Shown here piece by piece: positions 41,174 through 49,098 of a DNA stretch of 64,000 bases; within the stretch, counting starts at the first letter, position 1, and the number at the start of each line of letters is the position of its first letter. The translations under genes and the position numbers were made by a program. This stretch comes from Halobaculum gomorrense. GTDB lineage: Archaea; Halobacteriota; Halobacteria; Halobacteriales; Haloferacaceae. The notes beneath the pieces were generated by a model. It saw only the letters and a list, made by a program, of their open reading frames with translations, did not search any database and had not been told where the DNA came from. The stretch spans positions 372,001-436,000 of the forward strand of contig NZ_FQWV01000002.1 of assembly GCF_900129775.1 (NCBI RefSeq). The letters are read 5' to 3'.

Positions 41174-41857
41174 GTGAACCGTCGCGCACTCGCTGGCGGC
41201 CTCGTCGCCGCCGCGATAGCGGTCGCCCTCCTGTCCGCCTCCCCGAGCGCCGTGCTCGATCGCCTCTCGTGGGCCGTCGCCACCCCGACCAGGCTGCTCG
41301 CCGTGCTCCTCGCGCTCACGCTGGTGCGACCGCTCCTCGCGTGGCCGGTGACGCTGCTGGCCGTCGTCGCCGGGTACGGGTTCGGACTGACGGCGGTCCC
41401 CCTGTCGCTGGCCGCGATGGTGCTCACGTCGGTCCCGCCGTACCTGTTCGCTCGCCGCGGACGGGGGTCCGACCCGGCCGCCGTCGGCGGAGATCGGTTG
41501 ACGGCCGCCGTCGGCGACCTCGTCGACCGGGCCGTTGGTGCTGGCGAACGCGCCGTCTCCGTCGCCGGCGGCACCCGCTCGGTCGCCGCCTCCCGACTCC
41601 TCCCGTTCCCGTCGGATGCCGTCTCCCTCGCCGCCGGCCTCGCGGGCGTCCGCGCCGGCCCGTTCGTCCTCGGGAGCGCGGTCGGGGAGCTCCCGTGGGC
41701 CGTCGCCGGCACGGTCGCCGGCGCCTCCGCCGGCAGGGTCGCCGAGGCGGGGCTCGCCGGGGCGGTCGACCCGCGACTGATCGCGGCGGCTGCGCTGGCG
41801 GGACTGCTCTTGCTCGCGGGACCGGCGTACCGCCACTACCTGTCGACGGCGACCTGA
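41174..41857 (+). CDS. VTT/DedA (TVP38-like) membrane protein
   Basis: A 227-aa membrane protein with about six hydrophobic segments. The VTT-domain region includes the re-entrant stretch VAGYGFGLTAVPLSLAAMVL and the SRLLPFPSDAVSLAAGLAGV, then GSAVGELPWAVAGTVAGAS. Family members act as lipid scramblases or flippases (DedA/UptA, TVP38). GTG start with a CTTATTCG TATA-like element about 30 bases upstream. It converges on the GNAT gene. Confidence 0.82.
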   Translation: MNRRALAGGLVAAAIAVALLSASPSAVLDRLSWAVATPTRLLAVLLALTLVRPLLAWPVTLLAVVAGYGFGLTAVPLSLAAMVLTSVPPYLFARRGRGSDPAAVGGDRLTAAVGDLVDRAVGAGERAVSVAGGTRSVAASRLLPFPSDAVSLAAGLAGVRAGPFVLGSAVGELPWAVAGTVAGASAGRVAEAGLAGAVDPRLIAAAALAGLLLLAGPAYRHYLSTAT

Positions 41858-41882
41858 CCGGCGGGCGAGTTCCGGCCGGGCG

Positions 41883-42323
41883 CTACTCCTCCGCCCCCGC
41901 GGGCGAGCTCGGGTCGCGAGCCAGCAAGATCGCGTCCGTGCCGTCGTCGTAGAACGACTGCCGCCGGGCGTCCGGACCGGCCAGCCGAAACCCCAGCGAC
42001 GCGTAGAGACCCCGCGCGGCGTCGTTGTCGGCGGCCACCAGCAGGGTGACGCGACCGTCGGCGCCCGCGAGGAGTCGACGGAGCAGTCGCGTGGCTCGGC
42101 CCTCCCGCCGGCGGTCGGGGTGGACGACGAGTTCGGCGACGTGGACGCCGTCGCCGCCGACCGTGAGGAGGTACCCGACCGCGGCACCGTCCTCGGCCTC
42201 GGCCACGAGCACGCCGTCGGTTCGCAGACCGTGTGACAGCAGCGGCGGGCTCGGCTCACGGAGTAGTGCCTGGAGACCCCTGAGGGCCGTCTCGTCGTCC
42301 GGACGGCCCGTCCGGACGGTCAC
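41883..42323 (-). CDS. GNAT family N-acetyltransferase
   Basis: A 146-aa acetyltransferase with the GNAT core: VAELVVHPDRRREGRATRLL is the acetyl-CoA pyrophosphate-binding segment and NDAARGLYASLGFRLAG is motif B. It overlaps the upstream DUF92 gene by four bases (GTGA), so they share a message. Substrate unknown; RimI-type N-terminal acetylation is possible but unproven. Confidence 0.85.
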   Translation of the reverse strand: MTVRTGRPDDETALRGLQALLREPSPPLLSHGLRTDGVLVAEAEDGAAVGYLLTVGGDGVHVAELVVHPDRRREGRATRLLRRLLAGADGRVTLLVAADNDAARGLYASLGFRLAGPDARRQSFYDDGTDAILLARDPSSPAGAEE

Positions 42324-43873
42324 AACAACGCGGGCAGCGCCCTCGACGCGGACGCCGTCGCGGTGAGGGCCGCCGACGCGAGCGGAGCGACCGCGCTGGC
42401 GACCGACGCGAGCGCGTCGGTGATCGCCGAGAGCGCCGCCGCCGAGGGAAGCGCCGCCGCGCCGGTCACGACCGAGAGGGCGACCCCAGCGAATCCGCCC
42501 GAGAGGGTCGCGAGCGTGTTCACCGCCTGGTTCCCGAGTCGGTCGCCCTCGACGGTCGCGCCCAACAGGCTGTCGACGGTCATGCCGACGAACCCCGCAC
42601 CCGTGACCGCGACGGCGACGGGGACCGTGACGAGCGCTCCGCCGCCCGCTCCCGCCGTCGAGCCGGCCGCGGCGCTCGCCGAACCGATGGCCGCGAGGGG
42701 CGCGTCGCCGAGCGGCATCAACAGCGCCGCGAGCGCGGCGACGAGTCCGGCGCCGGCGACGCCGACGACCTCCCCCTGCCAGGTGATCGCGCCGTCGGTT
42801 CCGGGGTCGACCGGTCGGAGCGTCGTCACCAGCCGGGGGGCGTCGAACAGCCCGCCGAACTCCGAGGAGAGCGTGTCCGCCATCGCCGTCGCGACTGAGC
42901 CGGCGAACGCGAACGCCACCAGCGTCGGGACGGGCGTTCCGGGGACGACGGCCCTGGCGGCCGCGAACGCGATCACGGCCACCAGCGCCACGCCGGCGTT
43001 CCCGAGTACGTTGCCGGCGCCCCGGGCGCCGTCGTTCCCTTCGGCGACGCCGCGGGCGTCCTTCTCGGTGAAGCGGAACTTCGCGGCGAGCCCCCCGATG
43101 CCGAAAAACGAGATGAGCACGACGAACCAGCCGAGGCCGCCAAGCACGACCGTCACGAACGCCAAGAGCACGCCCGTCAGCATCCCCGAGACCGACGCCG
43201 TTTCGAGGACGTACGAGACGAGCCCCAGCGCGGTCGAGAGCACGAGCCCGACGACGACGAGCGTCGGCGTGACCGAGACGCCGCCGGCGGTCACGAGCGC
43301 AGACGCGATCCACAGGAGCACGCCGACGGACACCATCACGATCGGGTCGTCGCGGGGGAACAGCACCGAGCGGAGGAGCGCGGCGACCAGCGCGGCGACG
43401 GCCGCGAGGAACACGTACGTCGGGACCGCCCCGGGCGCGAAGGAGTCGGCGGCGACGGCGACGGCCGCCTGTCCGAGCGTCGCGGCCGCGAACGCTCCCA
43501 CGGCGAACGCCGTCGTCGTGGCGAACTCGTCGGTCGTGGACTCGCGAACGACCTCGCGGGCGAGGACGCCGTACGCCAGCGAGAGGGCGCTGGCGGCGTA
43601 GACGGAAACCGGCATCGGCGCCTGTGGGAGCGCGGTCAACACGCCGAGGGCGGTCGCCGCGAGGGCGAAGCCCGCGAGGCCGTTGAGTCGGCGGTCCTCG
43701 TAGTCGCCCGGGCGGGCGAACAGATCGAAGAACCGACCCTCGTCGACGACGAACGCCGCGAGGACAGCGACGGCGGCGAACGGTGCCGCGGCGGCCGGCC
43801 CCAGCGCCGGCGCGGCCAGCACCGCCGAGGCGACGACGGCGAACGCGCCCGCGCGCCGGAGTCGGTGTCTCAC
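42320..43873 (-). CDS. DUF92/TIGR00297 membrane protein (phytol-phosphate-kinase-like)
   Basis: A 517-aa integral membrane protein with about 12-14 TM helices. The C-terminal half is the DUF92 domain: SFFGIGGLAAKFRFTEKDAR, the GNVLGNAGVALV segment, the Asp-bearing ATAMADTLSSEFGGLFD, and GNQAVNTLATLSGG. Plant VTE6 of this family phosphorylates phytyl phosphate, so an isoprenoid-phosphate kinase role is plausible. Two cis-prenyltransferase-like genes next door support a polyprenol context. The N-terminal 200 residues are an extra haloarchaeal membrane domain. GTG start. Confidence 0.87.
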   Translation of the reverse strand: MRHRLRRAGAFAVVASAVLAAPALGPAAAAPFAAVAVLAAFVVDEGRFFDLFARPGDYEDRRLNGLAGFALAATALGVLTALPQAPMPVSVYAASALSLAYGVLAREVVRESTTDEFATTTAFAVGAFAAATLGQAAVAVAADSFAPGAVPTYVFLAAVAALVAALLRSVLFPRDDPIVMVSVGVLLWIASALVTAGGVSVTPTLVVVGLVLSTALGLVSYVLETASVSGMLTGVLLAFVTVVLGGLGWFVVLISFFGIGGLAAKFRFTEKDARGVAEGNDGARGAGNVLGNAGVALVAVIAFAAARAVVPGTPVPTLVAFAFAGSVATAMADTLSSEFGGLFDAPRLVTTLRPVDPGTDGAITWQGEVVGVAGAGLVAALAALLMPLGDAPLAAIGSASAAAGSTAGAGGGALVTVPVAVAVTGAGFVGMTVDSLLGATVEGDRLGNQAVNTLATLSGGFAGVALSVVTGAAALPSAAALSAITDALASVASAVAPLASAALTATASASRALPALL

Positions 43874-43997
43874 GGTCGGAAGTATCGCCGACGCACACTT
43901 AACGGTCCCGGGACGGCGCCTCGGCCCCCGACGCGGCGCCGGCGCGACCGCGAGAGCGGTAACGCTTTCGGGCCCCCGGTCGGACTCTCGCCCCAGA

Positions 43998-44606
43998 GTG
44001 GGACTCTACGACGCGTACCTCGGCCTGCGCCACCGGCGCAACCCGGCGGACCCGCCCGCCCACGTCGCGCTGGTGATCACCGAGCGCGACCTGCTCGAAC
44101 AGGGCGCCTACAAGACGCTGGAGTCGTTCCTGGGCTGGGCGTTCGAGTTCGGCGCCAAGCGGGTCACCGTCTCCGTCTCGGTGCTCGACGAGGCCGTCGT
44201 CGACACGCTCGCGCGGGAACTCGCGGATGTCGACGCCCCCGAGGCAATCGCGGTGCGCACGCCCGCCGACACCGCGCGCGCGAACGCGCCGATCCGGGTG
44301 AACATCGGCCTCGGCGGCAAGCGGGAGTTCGCCGCCGCCGTCCGCGACATTGCCGAGGCCGTCGAGGCCGGCGAGCTTGACCCCGACGAGGTCGCGGAGG
44401 CAGACATCGAACAGCGGTTGATCTTCCCCGAGGAGCCGGACCTCGTGATCAAGACCGGCGCGGAGCGGCTCTCGGATTTCCTCATCTGGCAGTCCGTCTA
44501 CTCGGAGCTGTACTTCACCGACGTGAACTGGCGCGACTTCCGGAAGCGGGACTACCTCCGAGCGGTGCTCGACTACCAGAACCGCCAGCGGCGGTTCGGG
44601 AGATGA
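43998..44606 (+). CDS. Cis-prenyltransferase-like protein lacking the N-terminal catalytic motif
   Basis: A 202-aa protein. The end (DLVIKTGAERLSDFLIWQSV, ELYFTDVNWRDFRKRDYLRA, LDYQNRQRRFGR) matches the C-terminal signature of undecaprenyl diphosphate synthases. The expected N-terminal DGNRR segment with the catalytic Asp is absent; the start reads VGLYDAYLGLRHRRNPADPP. It is therefore probably not an active enzyme by itself and could be a partner subunit for the full UppS encoded 35 bases away on the opposite strand. I recall the pair as conserved in haloarchaea. GTG start. Confidence 0.85.
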   Translation: MGLYDAYLGLRHRRNPADPPAHVALVITERDLLEQGAYKTLESFLGWAFEFGAKRVTVSVSVLDEAVVDTLARELADVDAPEAIAVRTPADTARANAPIRVNIGLGGKREFAAAVRDIAEAVEAGELDPDEVAEADIEQRLIFPEEPDLVIKTGAERLSDFLIWQSVYSELYFTDVNWRDFRKRDYLRAVLDYQNRQRRFGR

Positions 44607-44640
44607 CCGGCCGGCGGCCGCGCTCGCGCCGCCGGCCGGC

Positions 44641-45588
44641 TCAGTCCGCCGGCTCGCCGGTGCTCGCCCCGCCCGCCTCCAGCGCCTCGTTCAGTTCATC
44701 GTCGGTCGCATCGCCCTGGAGCCGCTCGCGCAGGCGACCCGCGACCGCCCGCGCCTCGTCCAACTCGACCTCTGCGAGCGCGCGCACGAGCGCTGTCGCC
44801 CGCTTCGTTCGGGTTCGCCGCCAGGACTCCTCGCGCGCCTCGTAGGTGCGGATCGACCGCAGGAAGTCCGGCTTCGAGAACTCCGGCCAGTACGGCGAAC
44901 AGAAGTACGCCGCCGCCTCGTTGCCGTTGGCGTGCCACGGCAGGAAGTTCGAGGTGCGCTCGTCGCCCCCCGTCCGGATGATGAGGTCCACGTCGCGGAC
45001 GGGGCGGCGGTACAGCCGGGACTCCACCTCCGCGACGCCAACGTCGTCGGCCGCGAGGTCGCCGGCGGCAACGTCGCGGGCGACCGCGCGCACGGCGCCG
45101 AGCAGCTCGTTGCGGCCGCCGTACGCCAGTGCGATGTTGAGCGTGAAGTCGTCGTACCCGGCGGTGCGGGCCTCGGCGTAGTCGACGGCCTCGCGGACTC
45201 GGCCCGGAAGCCGCTCCACGTCGCCGAGCGCCCGGATGCACACGCCCTGATCGTGGACACGGTCGGCGTCGGCGAACTCGCGGAGCTTGTCCTCCAGCAG
45301 GTCGAACAGCGGCTCCAGTTCATCGTCCGGCCGCTCGAGGTTCTCCGTCGAGAAGGCGTACAGCGTCAGCTCCTCGACGCCGAGATCCGCACACCAGTCG
45401 AGCACCCGCTCGGTCGTGTCTGCGCCCGCGCGGTGGCCGTCGGGCGCGTCGTCGCCGCGGCTGCGCGCGTACCGGCGGTTGCCGTCCTGGATGATCGCGA
45501 CGTGGTCCGGGCCGTCGCCGATCTCACGGCGGAGCACCCGCTCGTAAGCGCTGTCGACTGCCCCGGCGAGTCGCGATCGGAGGGTCAC
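44641..45588 (-). CDS. uppS: Polyprenyl (undecaprenyl-type) diphosphate synthase
   Basis: Cis-prenyltransferase that builds the polyprenyl diphosphate used as dolichol-type lipid carrier. The 315-aa protein has the catalytic VAIIQDGNRRYARSRG, TLYAFSTENLERPDDEL, NIALAYGGRNELL and the C-terminal LIIRTGGDERTSNFLPW, then AAAYFCSPYWPEFSKPDFL. The C-terminal 40 residues are an acidic extension. GTG at 45588 (VTLRSRLAGAV) was taken as start; the ATG at 45639 would add a poorly coding stretch. It converges on the cis-prenyltransferase-like partner. Confidence 0.92.
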   Translation of the reverse strand: MTLRSRLAGAVDSAYERVLRREIGDGPDHVAIIQDGNRRYARSRGDDAPDGHRAGADTTERVLDWCADLGVEELTLYAFSTENLERPDDELEPLFDLLEDKLREFADADRVHDQGVCIRALGDVERLPGRVREAVDYAEARTAGYDDFTLNIALAYGGRNELLGAVRAVARDVAAGDLAADDVGVAEVESRLYRRPVRDVDLIIRTGGDERTSNFLPWHANGNEAAAYFCSPYWPEFSKPDFLRSIRTYEAREESWRRTRTKRATALVRALAEVELDEARAVAGRLRERLQGDATDDELNEALEAGGASTGEPAD

Positions 45589-45714
45589 TACCGACGCAGA
45601 GGACGCCCCGGAATATGTGTCTTGTGAGAGGAGTAGCACGTTCGTCGGTCGGGCGTCGGACGCCGGTCGCGCGTACGCGACGGCGCGCCGGCGGGTCCCG
45701 CTCGTCGTCGCCGC

Positions 45715-46239
45715 TCACCGGTCCGCGCGCGTTCGGTGGACCGTGTCGGTCTCGCCGTCGATCCAGTACGCCCACGTCTGGGTGAAGTAGTCCGCGTGCA
45801 TCACCGTCGAGGTCGCGGTGCCGTTCTCGACGGGATCGCCGCCGGTGTTGGAGGAGGCGGTGCAGGTGACGACGGCGCGCCAGGCGTCCCGCTCGCGCGA
45901 GACGCCGTCGAGCTCGCACTCGATTGACACCTCGGTCGACTCGTCGTACCAGAGGCTGTTGTACACGTAGCGGTACTCGTGGGTCCGCGCGAACGAGCCG
46001 ACCGAGGATTCGTTCCACGTCGCGGGCGGGTCCGGCTGCGTCTTCGGCCCGTCGGGCCACTCGACCGGTTCGCCGGGGAGGCCGGCGGCGGCGACGCTCG
46101 TCGCAGACGCGTCAGTGTAGGCCTCGGAGGAGGTCGCGGTGGGGCCGTCCGCCCGACCGCCGGGCGCGCCGAGACAGCCGGCGGTCACCAACAGCAGCGC
46201 GATGCCACACGCCAGGAGGGGAGGGGTGCGGGGACGCAT
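45715..46239 (-). CDS. Haloarchaeal lipoprotein of unknown function
   Basis: A 174-aa secreted protein with a signal peptide ending in the lipobox VTAGC (Cys at about residue 22). After a Thr/Ser-rich spacer comes a beta-rich domain (THEYRYVYNSLWYDESTEVS, AWRAVVTCTASSNTGG, HADYFTQTWAYWIDGETDTV). No family recognised. It would be lipid-anchored on the outer face of the membrane. Confidence 0.8.
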   Translation of the reverse strand: MRPRTPPLLACGIALLLVTAGCLGAPGGRADGPTATSSEAYTDASATSVAAAGLPGEPVEWPDGPKTQPDPPATWNESSVGSFARTHEYRYVYNSLWYDESTEVSIECELDGVSRERDAWRAVVTCTASSNTGGDPVENGTATSTVMHADYFTQTWAYWIDGETDTVHRTRADR

Positions 46240-46303
46240 CGACTCACCGATCCCGAGTGTCCGTGAAGTGTCTTCTGTCGGTGGCTCGCCGTCGCGCCCA
46301 CGA

Positions 46304-47104
46304 TCACTCCTCGTCGACGGGGATCTCGACCGCACCGTCGTCGGTGGTGGCGGCGCCGGTGCCGATACCGGCGGCGCCGTCGGCGACGGCGTCAGTGCCG
46401 GCGCTCGCGGTCGCCCTCGGGTTGAGGCGGCGGATCCGGTCGGCGGTCACCTCAGTTCCGGGTGAGTAGTGGAGGATCGGGTCGCCGACGGGCGGCTCGA
46501 ACCCGTTCGCCTCGAACAGCGTGTTCGTCCGGATCGCCGCGTCGGCGTCGGCCAGCGGCCACGGCTCGTGGGCGATATCGCCGTAGTAGACCCGGCCGCG
46601 GCCCTCGGTGTAGAAGCGGTAGTTCTCGACGAGGAACGCTTCGAGGCTCCCCGGCTCGGGCGAGCGCGTCTCGCCGGCGGGGCCGTACGTCGCGTCGAAG
46701 TGGACCTCGGGCGCGCCGCGGTGGGTGCGGTGGCTGGTGAACGTCACGCGGTCGCCGTCGCGGGTCACGTCCATCGCGGCGCGGTAGTACGGCAGTCGAA
46801 ACAGCGTCCGCGCGACGCCGACCCCGATCGGGTCGGCCGCGTCGAGGGAGAAAAAGTACACCCCCTTGGTGTCGCCGTCGCTGACGTACGTGCGGAGGTT
46901 CAGCTCCGGGAACGACAGCCCCACCGGCGCCCCGCGCGGCCGGATATCGGTCATCTCGAACGGGACGACCCCGAGGTAGGCGTCGCCGTCGTGGGTGGCC
47001 ACCGACAGCGGCTCCGGGAGGCGGGCCTCGACCGTCGCGGGGTCGACGCGCCAGTGGGCGAACAGGGCGTCGCGCCACTGCATCGACAGCAGGCGTCGCT
47101 GCAT
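46304..47104 (-). CDS. DUF2071 (YqjF-like) family protein
   Basis: A 266-aa soluble protein with the DUF2071 opening MQWRDALFAHWRVDPATVEA and the segments AYLGVVPFEMTDIRPRG, NLRTYVSDGDTKGVYFFSLD and FLVENYRFYTEGRGRVYYGD. It belongs to the acetoacetate decarboxylase-like fold. Function unknown. The last 40 residues are low complexity. Divergent from the DUF4349 lipoprotein gene. Confidence 0.87.
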   Translation of the reverse strand: MQRRLLSMQWRDALFAHWRVDPATVEARLPEPLSVATHDGDAYLGVVPFEMTDIRPRGAPVGLSFPELNLRTYVSDGDTKGVYFFSLDAADPIGVGVARTLFRLPYYRAAMDVTRDGDRVTFTSHRTHRGAPEVHFDATYGPAGETRSPEPGSLEAFLVENYRFYTEGRGRVYYGDIAHEPWPLADADAAIRTNTLFEANGFEPPVGDPILHYSPGTEVTADRIRRLNPRATASAGTDAVADGAAGIGTGAATTDDGAVEIPVDEE

Positions 47105-47191
47105 ACGATCCGTAGGAGCCGCGGACGGAAGGGTCAAACGGCCCTTTGAGCGTCCCGAACGGTTAGGCACCCCGCCTCGGTACGGACGCCC

Positions 47192-48085
47192 ATGCGACGT
47201 GGTCCACTCGTGACGGTGTGTTGTGCCCTCCTCGTCGTCCTCGCCGGCTGCGCCGGCGGCGACGGGGCCGACGGCGCGGGCGGCGGCAGCGACCTCGGCG
47301 CGACCGCCCGGCCCGAAGCCGCGGAGGCGACGGCGGCCGCGGGCGGCGCGGCCGACGGGGCGGGCGGCGCGGCGGTGAACGCGCAGGTCGCGAACCGGGC
47401 GATCATCTACGAGGCGACGGTCGAGCTGACGGTCGACGACTACGGGGCCGCCCGCGAGAACCTGACCGCGCTCGCCCGCGAGCGCGGCGGGTACGTCGAG
47501 CAGTCGACCCAGGAGGTCCGCGGCGAGGGCAACGAGACGTGGACCGTCGGTCGGATCGTGCTCCGGATCCCGTCGGGGAACTACTCCGGTGCTGTCGAGC
47601 GGATCCGTTCGACCGGCGAGCTCCGATCGTTCCACGAGTCGACCCAGCGCGTGGGCGACCGGATCGTCGACCTGGAGGCGCGCCTGAAGAGCCTCCGCGC
47701 CGAGCGAGAGCGCCTCCGCGAACTGTACGAGCGGGCGAACGACACCGAGGACGTGCTCGCGGTCCAGCGCGAGCTGTCGGACGTGCAAACGGAGATCGAG
47801 CGGACGCAGGCGCGGCTCACGAGCCTGCAGCGGCGGGTCGCCTACTCGACGGTGACCGTCGAGCTACGCGAACCGCGACCCGACTACGAGCCGCCCGAGC
47901 GGAGCGCGTGGTACGAGACACCCCTGACCGGGGCGTTCCTGCAGTCCGTCGACGGCGTCGTCGTCCTCGGGCGCGGCGCGGTCGTCCTCGCCGCCTACGC
48001 GCTGCCGTACCTGCTCGTGCTCGCGGTTCCGGCCGCCGGCGTCGCGCTCGGCTACCGGCGCGCCCGCCGTCGCCGCCGGCGGTGA
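47192..48085 (+). CDS. DUF4349 lipoprotein
   Basis: A 297-aa membrane protein. It has a signal peptide with lipobox VLAGC (residues 16-20), an Ala/Gly-rich linker, the DUF4349 domain (RAIIYEATVELTVDDYGAAR, GRIVLRIPSGNYSGAVERI), a coiled coil (VDLEARLKSLRAERERLREL to RTQARLTSLQRR), then a C-terminal TM helix and basic tail. Bacterial DUF4349 proteins are membrane-anchored with no settled function. Confidence 0.87.
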   Translation: MRRGPLVTVCCALLVVLAGCAGGDGADGAGGGSDLGATARPEAAEATAAAGGAADGAGGAAVNAQVANRAIIYEATVELTVDDYGAARENLTALARERGGYVEQSTQEVRGEGNETWTVGRIVLRIPSGNYSGAVERIRSTGELRSFHESTQRVGDRIVDLEARLKSLRAERERLRELYERANDTEDVLAVQRELSDVQTEIERTQARLTSLQRRVAYSTVTVELREPRPDYEPPERSAWYETPLTGAFLQSVDGVVVLGRGAVVLAAYALPYLLVLAVPAAGVALGYRRARRRRRR

Positions 48086-48125
48086 CGCCGTCGGCCCGAC
48101 TCCCCGTCCGATCGCGCGGCCGGGC

Positions 48126-48989
48126 TCACTCGTCGAGGGATTCCCGAACCGACGCGGGCAGCGCCTCCACGAGCGCCGCGAGCGTCTCCTCGTCGCCGGC
48201 GCCGACGTAGTAGCCGTCGCCGGACGCCGAGACGACGCCGGCCTCGCTCGCGAGCAACTCCCCGGCCTCCTGCTCGAACGGGTCGGGGTACGCGCAGACG
48301 ATCCCGGCGATGCTTCCGCGGGCGAGCAGCCCCCAGTCGACGCACGGCGACCACGTCTCGAGCACCCGCTTGCAGCGGTCGGCCAGTCCGCGGCGGACGG
48401 TCTCGACCTCGCCGCGCAGGGCCTCGTCGCGGACGGCGGGCAGCCCGACCACGAGCGAGACCGTCGAGCGGTCCAGCGGGCGGTCCCGCGGCGCCGCCGT
48501 CACCGGCTCGTCGTTCAGTGTCGCGCCCCCGCCGCGGACGGCGACGTAACAGTCGTCGACGAGCGGCTCGTAGATCGCCGCGACGAGCGTCTCGCCGTCG
48601 ACCTGCACTGCGACGGCGGTCGCGATCGAGGGGTAGTCGATGGCGTAGTTGTTCGTCCCGTCGAGCGGGTCGACGATCCACTCGACGCGTCCGCTGCCCG
48701 ACCGACCGGACTCCTCGCCGTGGAGGGTGTGGGCCGGGAACACCCCGCGGATCTCCTCGAAGATCAGCTCCTCGGCCGCCTCGTCGGCCTCGGCCTTCAC
48801 GTCGTCCGTGTGGAACTCCCCGACGGTGCCGCCGTCGCGGAAGCGCTCGGCGAGGTAGTCGCCGGCCGCGCGCACCGCCGCCTCCGCCGTCTCCGCGAGC
48901 GCCTCGGGCGTCGGGACCCCGGCGGCGTCCCAGGCGGCGTCGGCGGTCTCGTCGTCCCCGCGCTCGAAGCCGTCGTCACCGTCGGTCAT
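48126..48989 (-). CDS. Inositol monophosphatase family protein
   Basis: A 287-aa Mg2+/Li+-type phosphatase: HTDDVKAEADEAAEELIF, the GEESG metal site, VEWIVDPLDGTNNYAIDYPS with the diagnostic DPLDGT, and CVDWGLLARGSIAGIV near the end. Archaeal members act on inositol phosphates, fructose-1,6-bisphosphate or PAP; which applies here is unknown. The last metal Asp motif is CVDWG instead of the common WDxAAG. ATG at 48989 was preferred to a longer in-frame ATG at 49019. Confidence 0.88.
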   Translation of the reverse strand: MTDGDDGFERGDDETADAAWDAAGVPTPEALAETAEAAVRAAGDYLAERFRDGGTVGEFHTDDVKAEADEAAEELIFEEIRGVFPAHTLHGEESGRSGSGRVEWIVDPLDGTNNYAIDYPSIATAVAVQVDGETLVAAIYEPLVDDCYVAVRGGGATLNDEPVTAAPRDRPLDRSTVSLVVGLPAVRDEALRGEVETVRRGLADRCKRVLETWSPCVDWGLLARGSIAGIVCAYPDPFEQEAGELLASEAGVVSASGDGYYVGAGDEETLAALVEALPASVRESLDE

Positions 48990-49066
48990 TGCCGGTGGTG
49001 AGTCGCTCCGGCGCTTCAACGCCTCGATCCCGCGGACGGATGCGGCCGCGACGACCGGATGACGAA

Positions 49067-49074
49067 GCTATATC
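49067..49074 (+). promoter_or_regulatory. TATA-like box of the S9 peptidase gene
   Basis: GCTATATC, about 28 bases before the ATG at 49099. Confidence 0.55.
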
Positions 49075-49098
49075 CGCCGTCACCCGGCACCACGTGTC

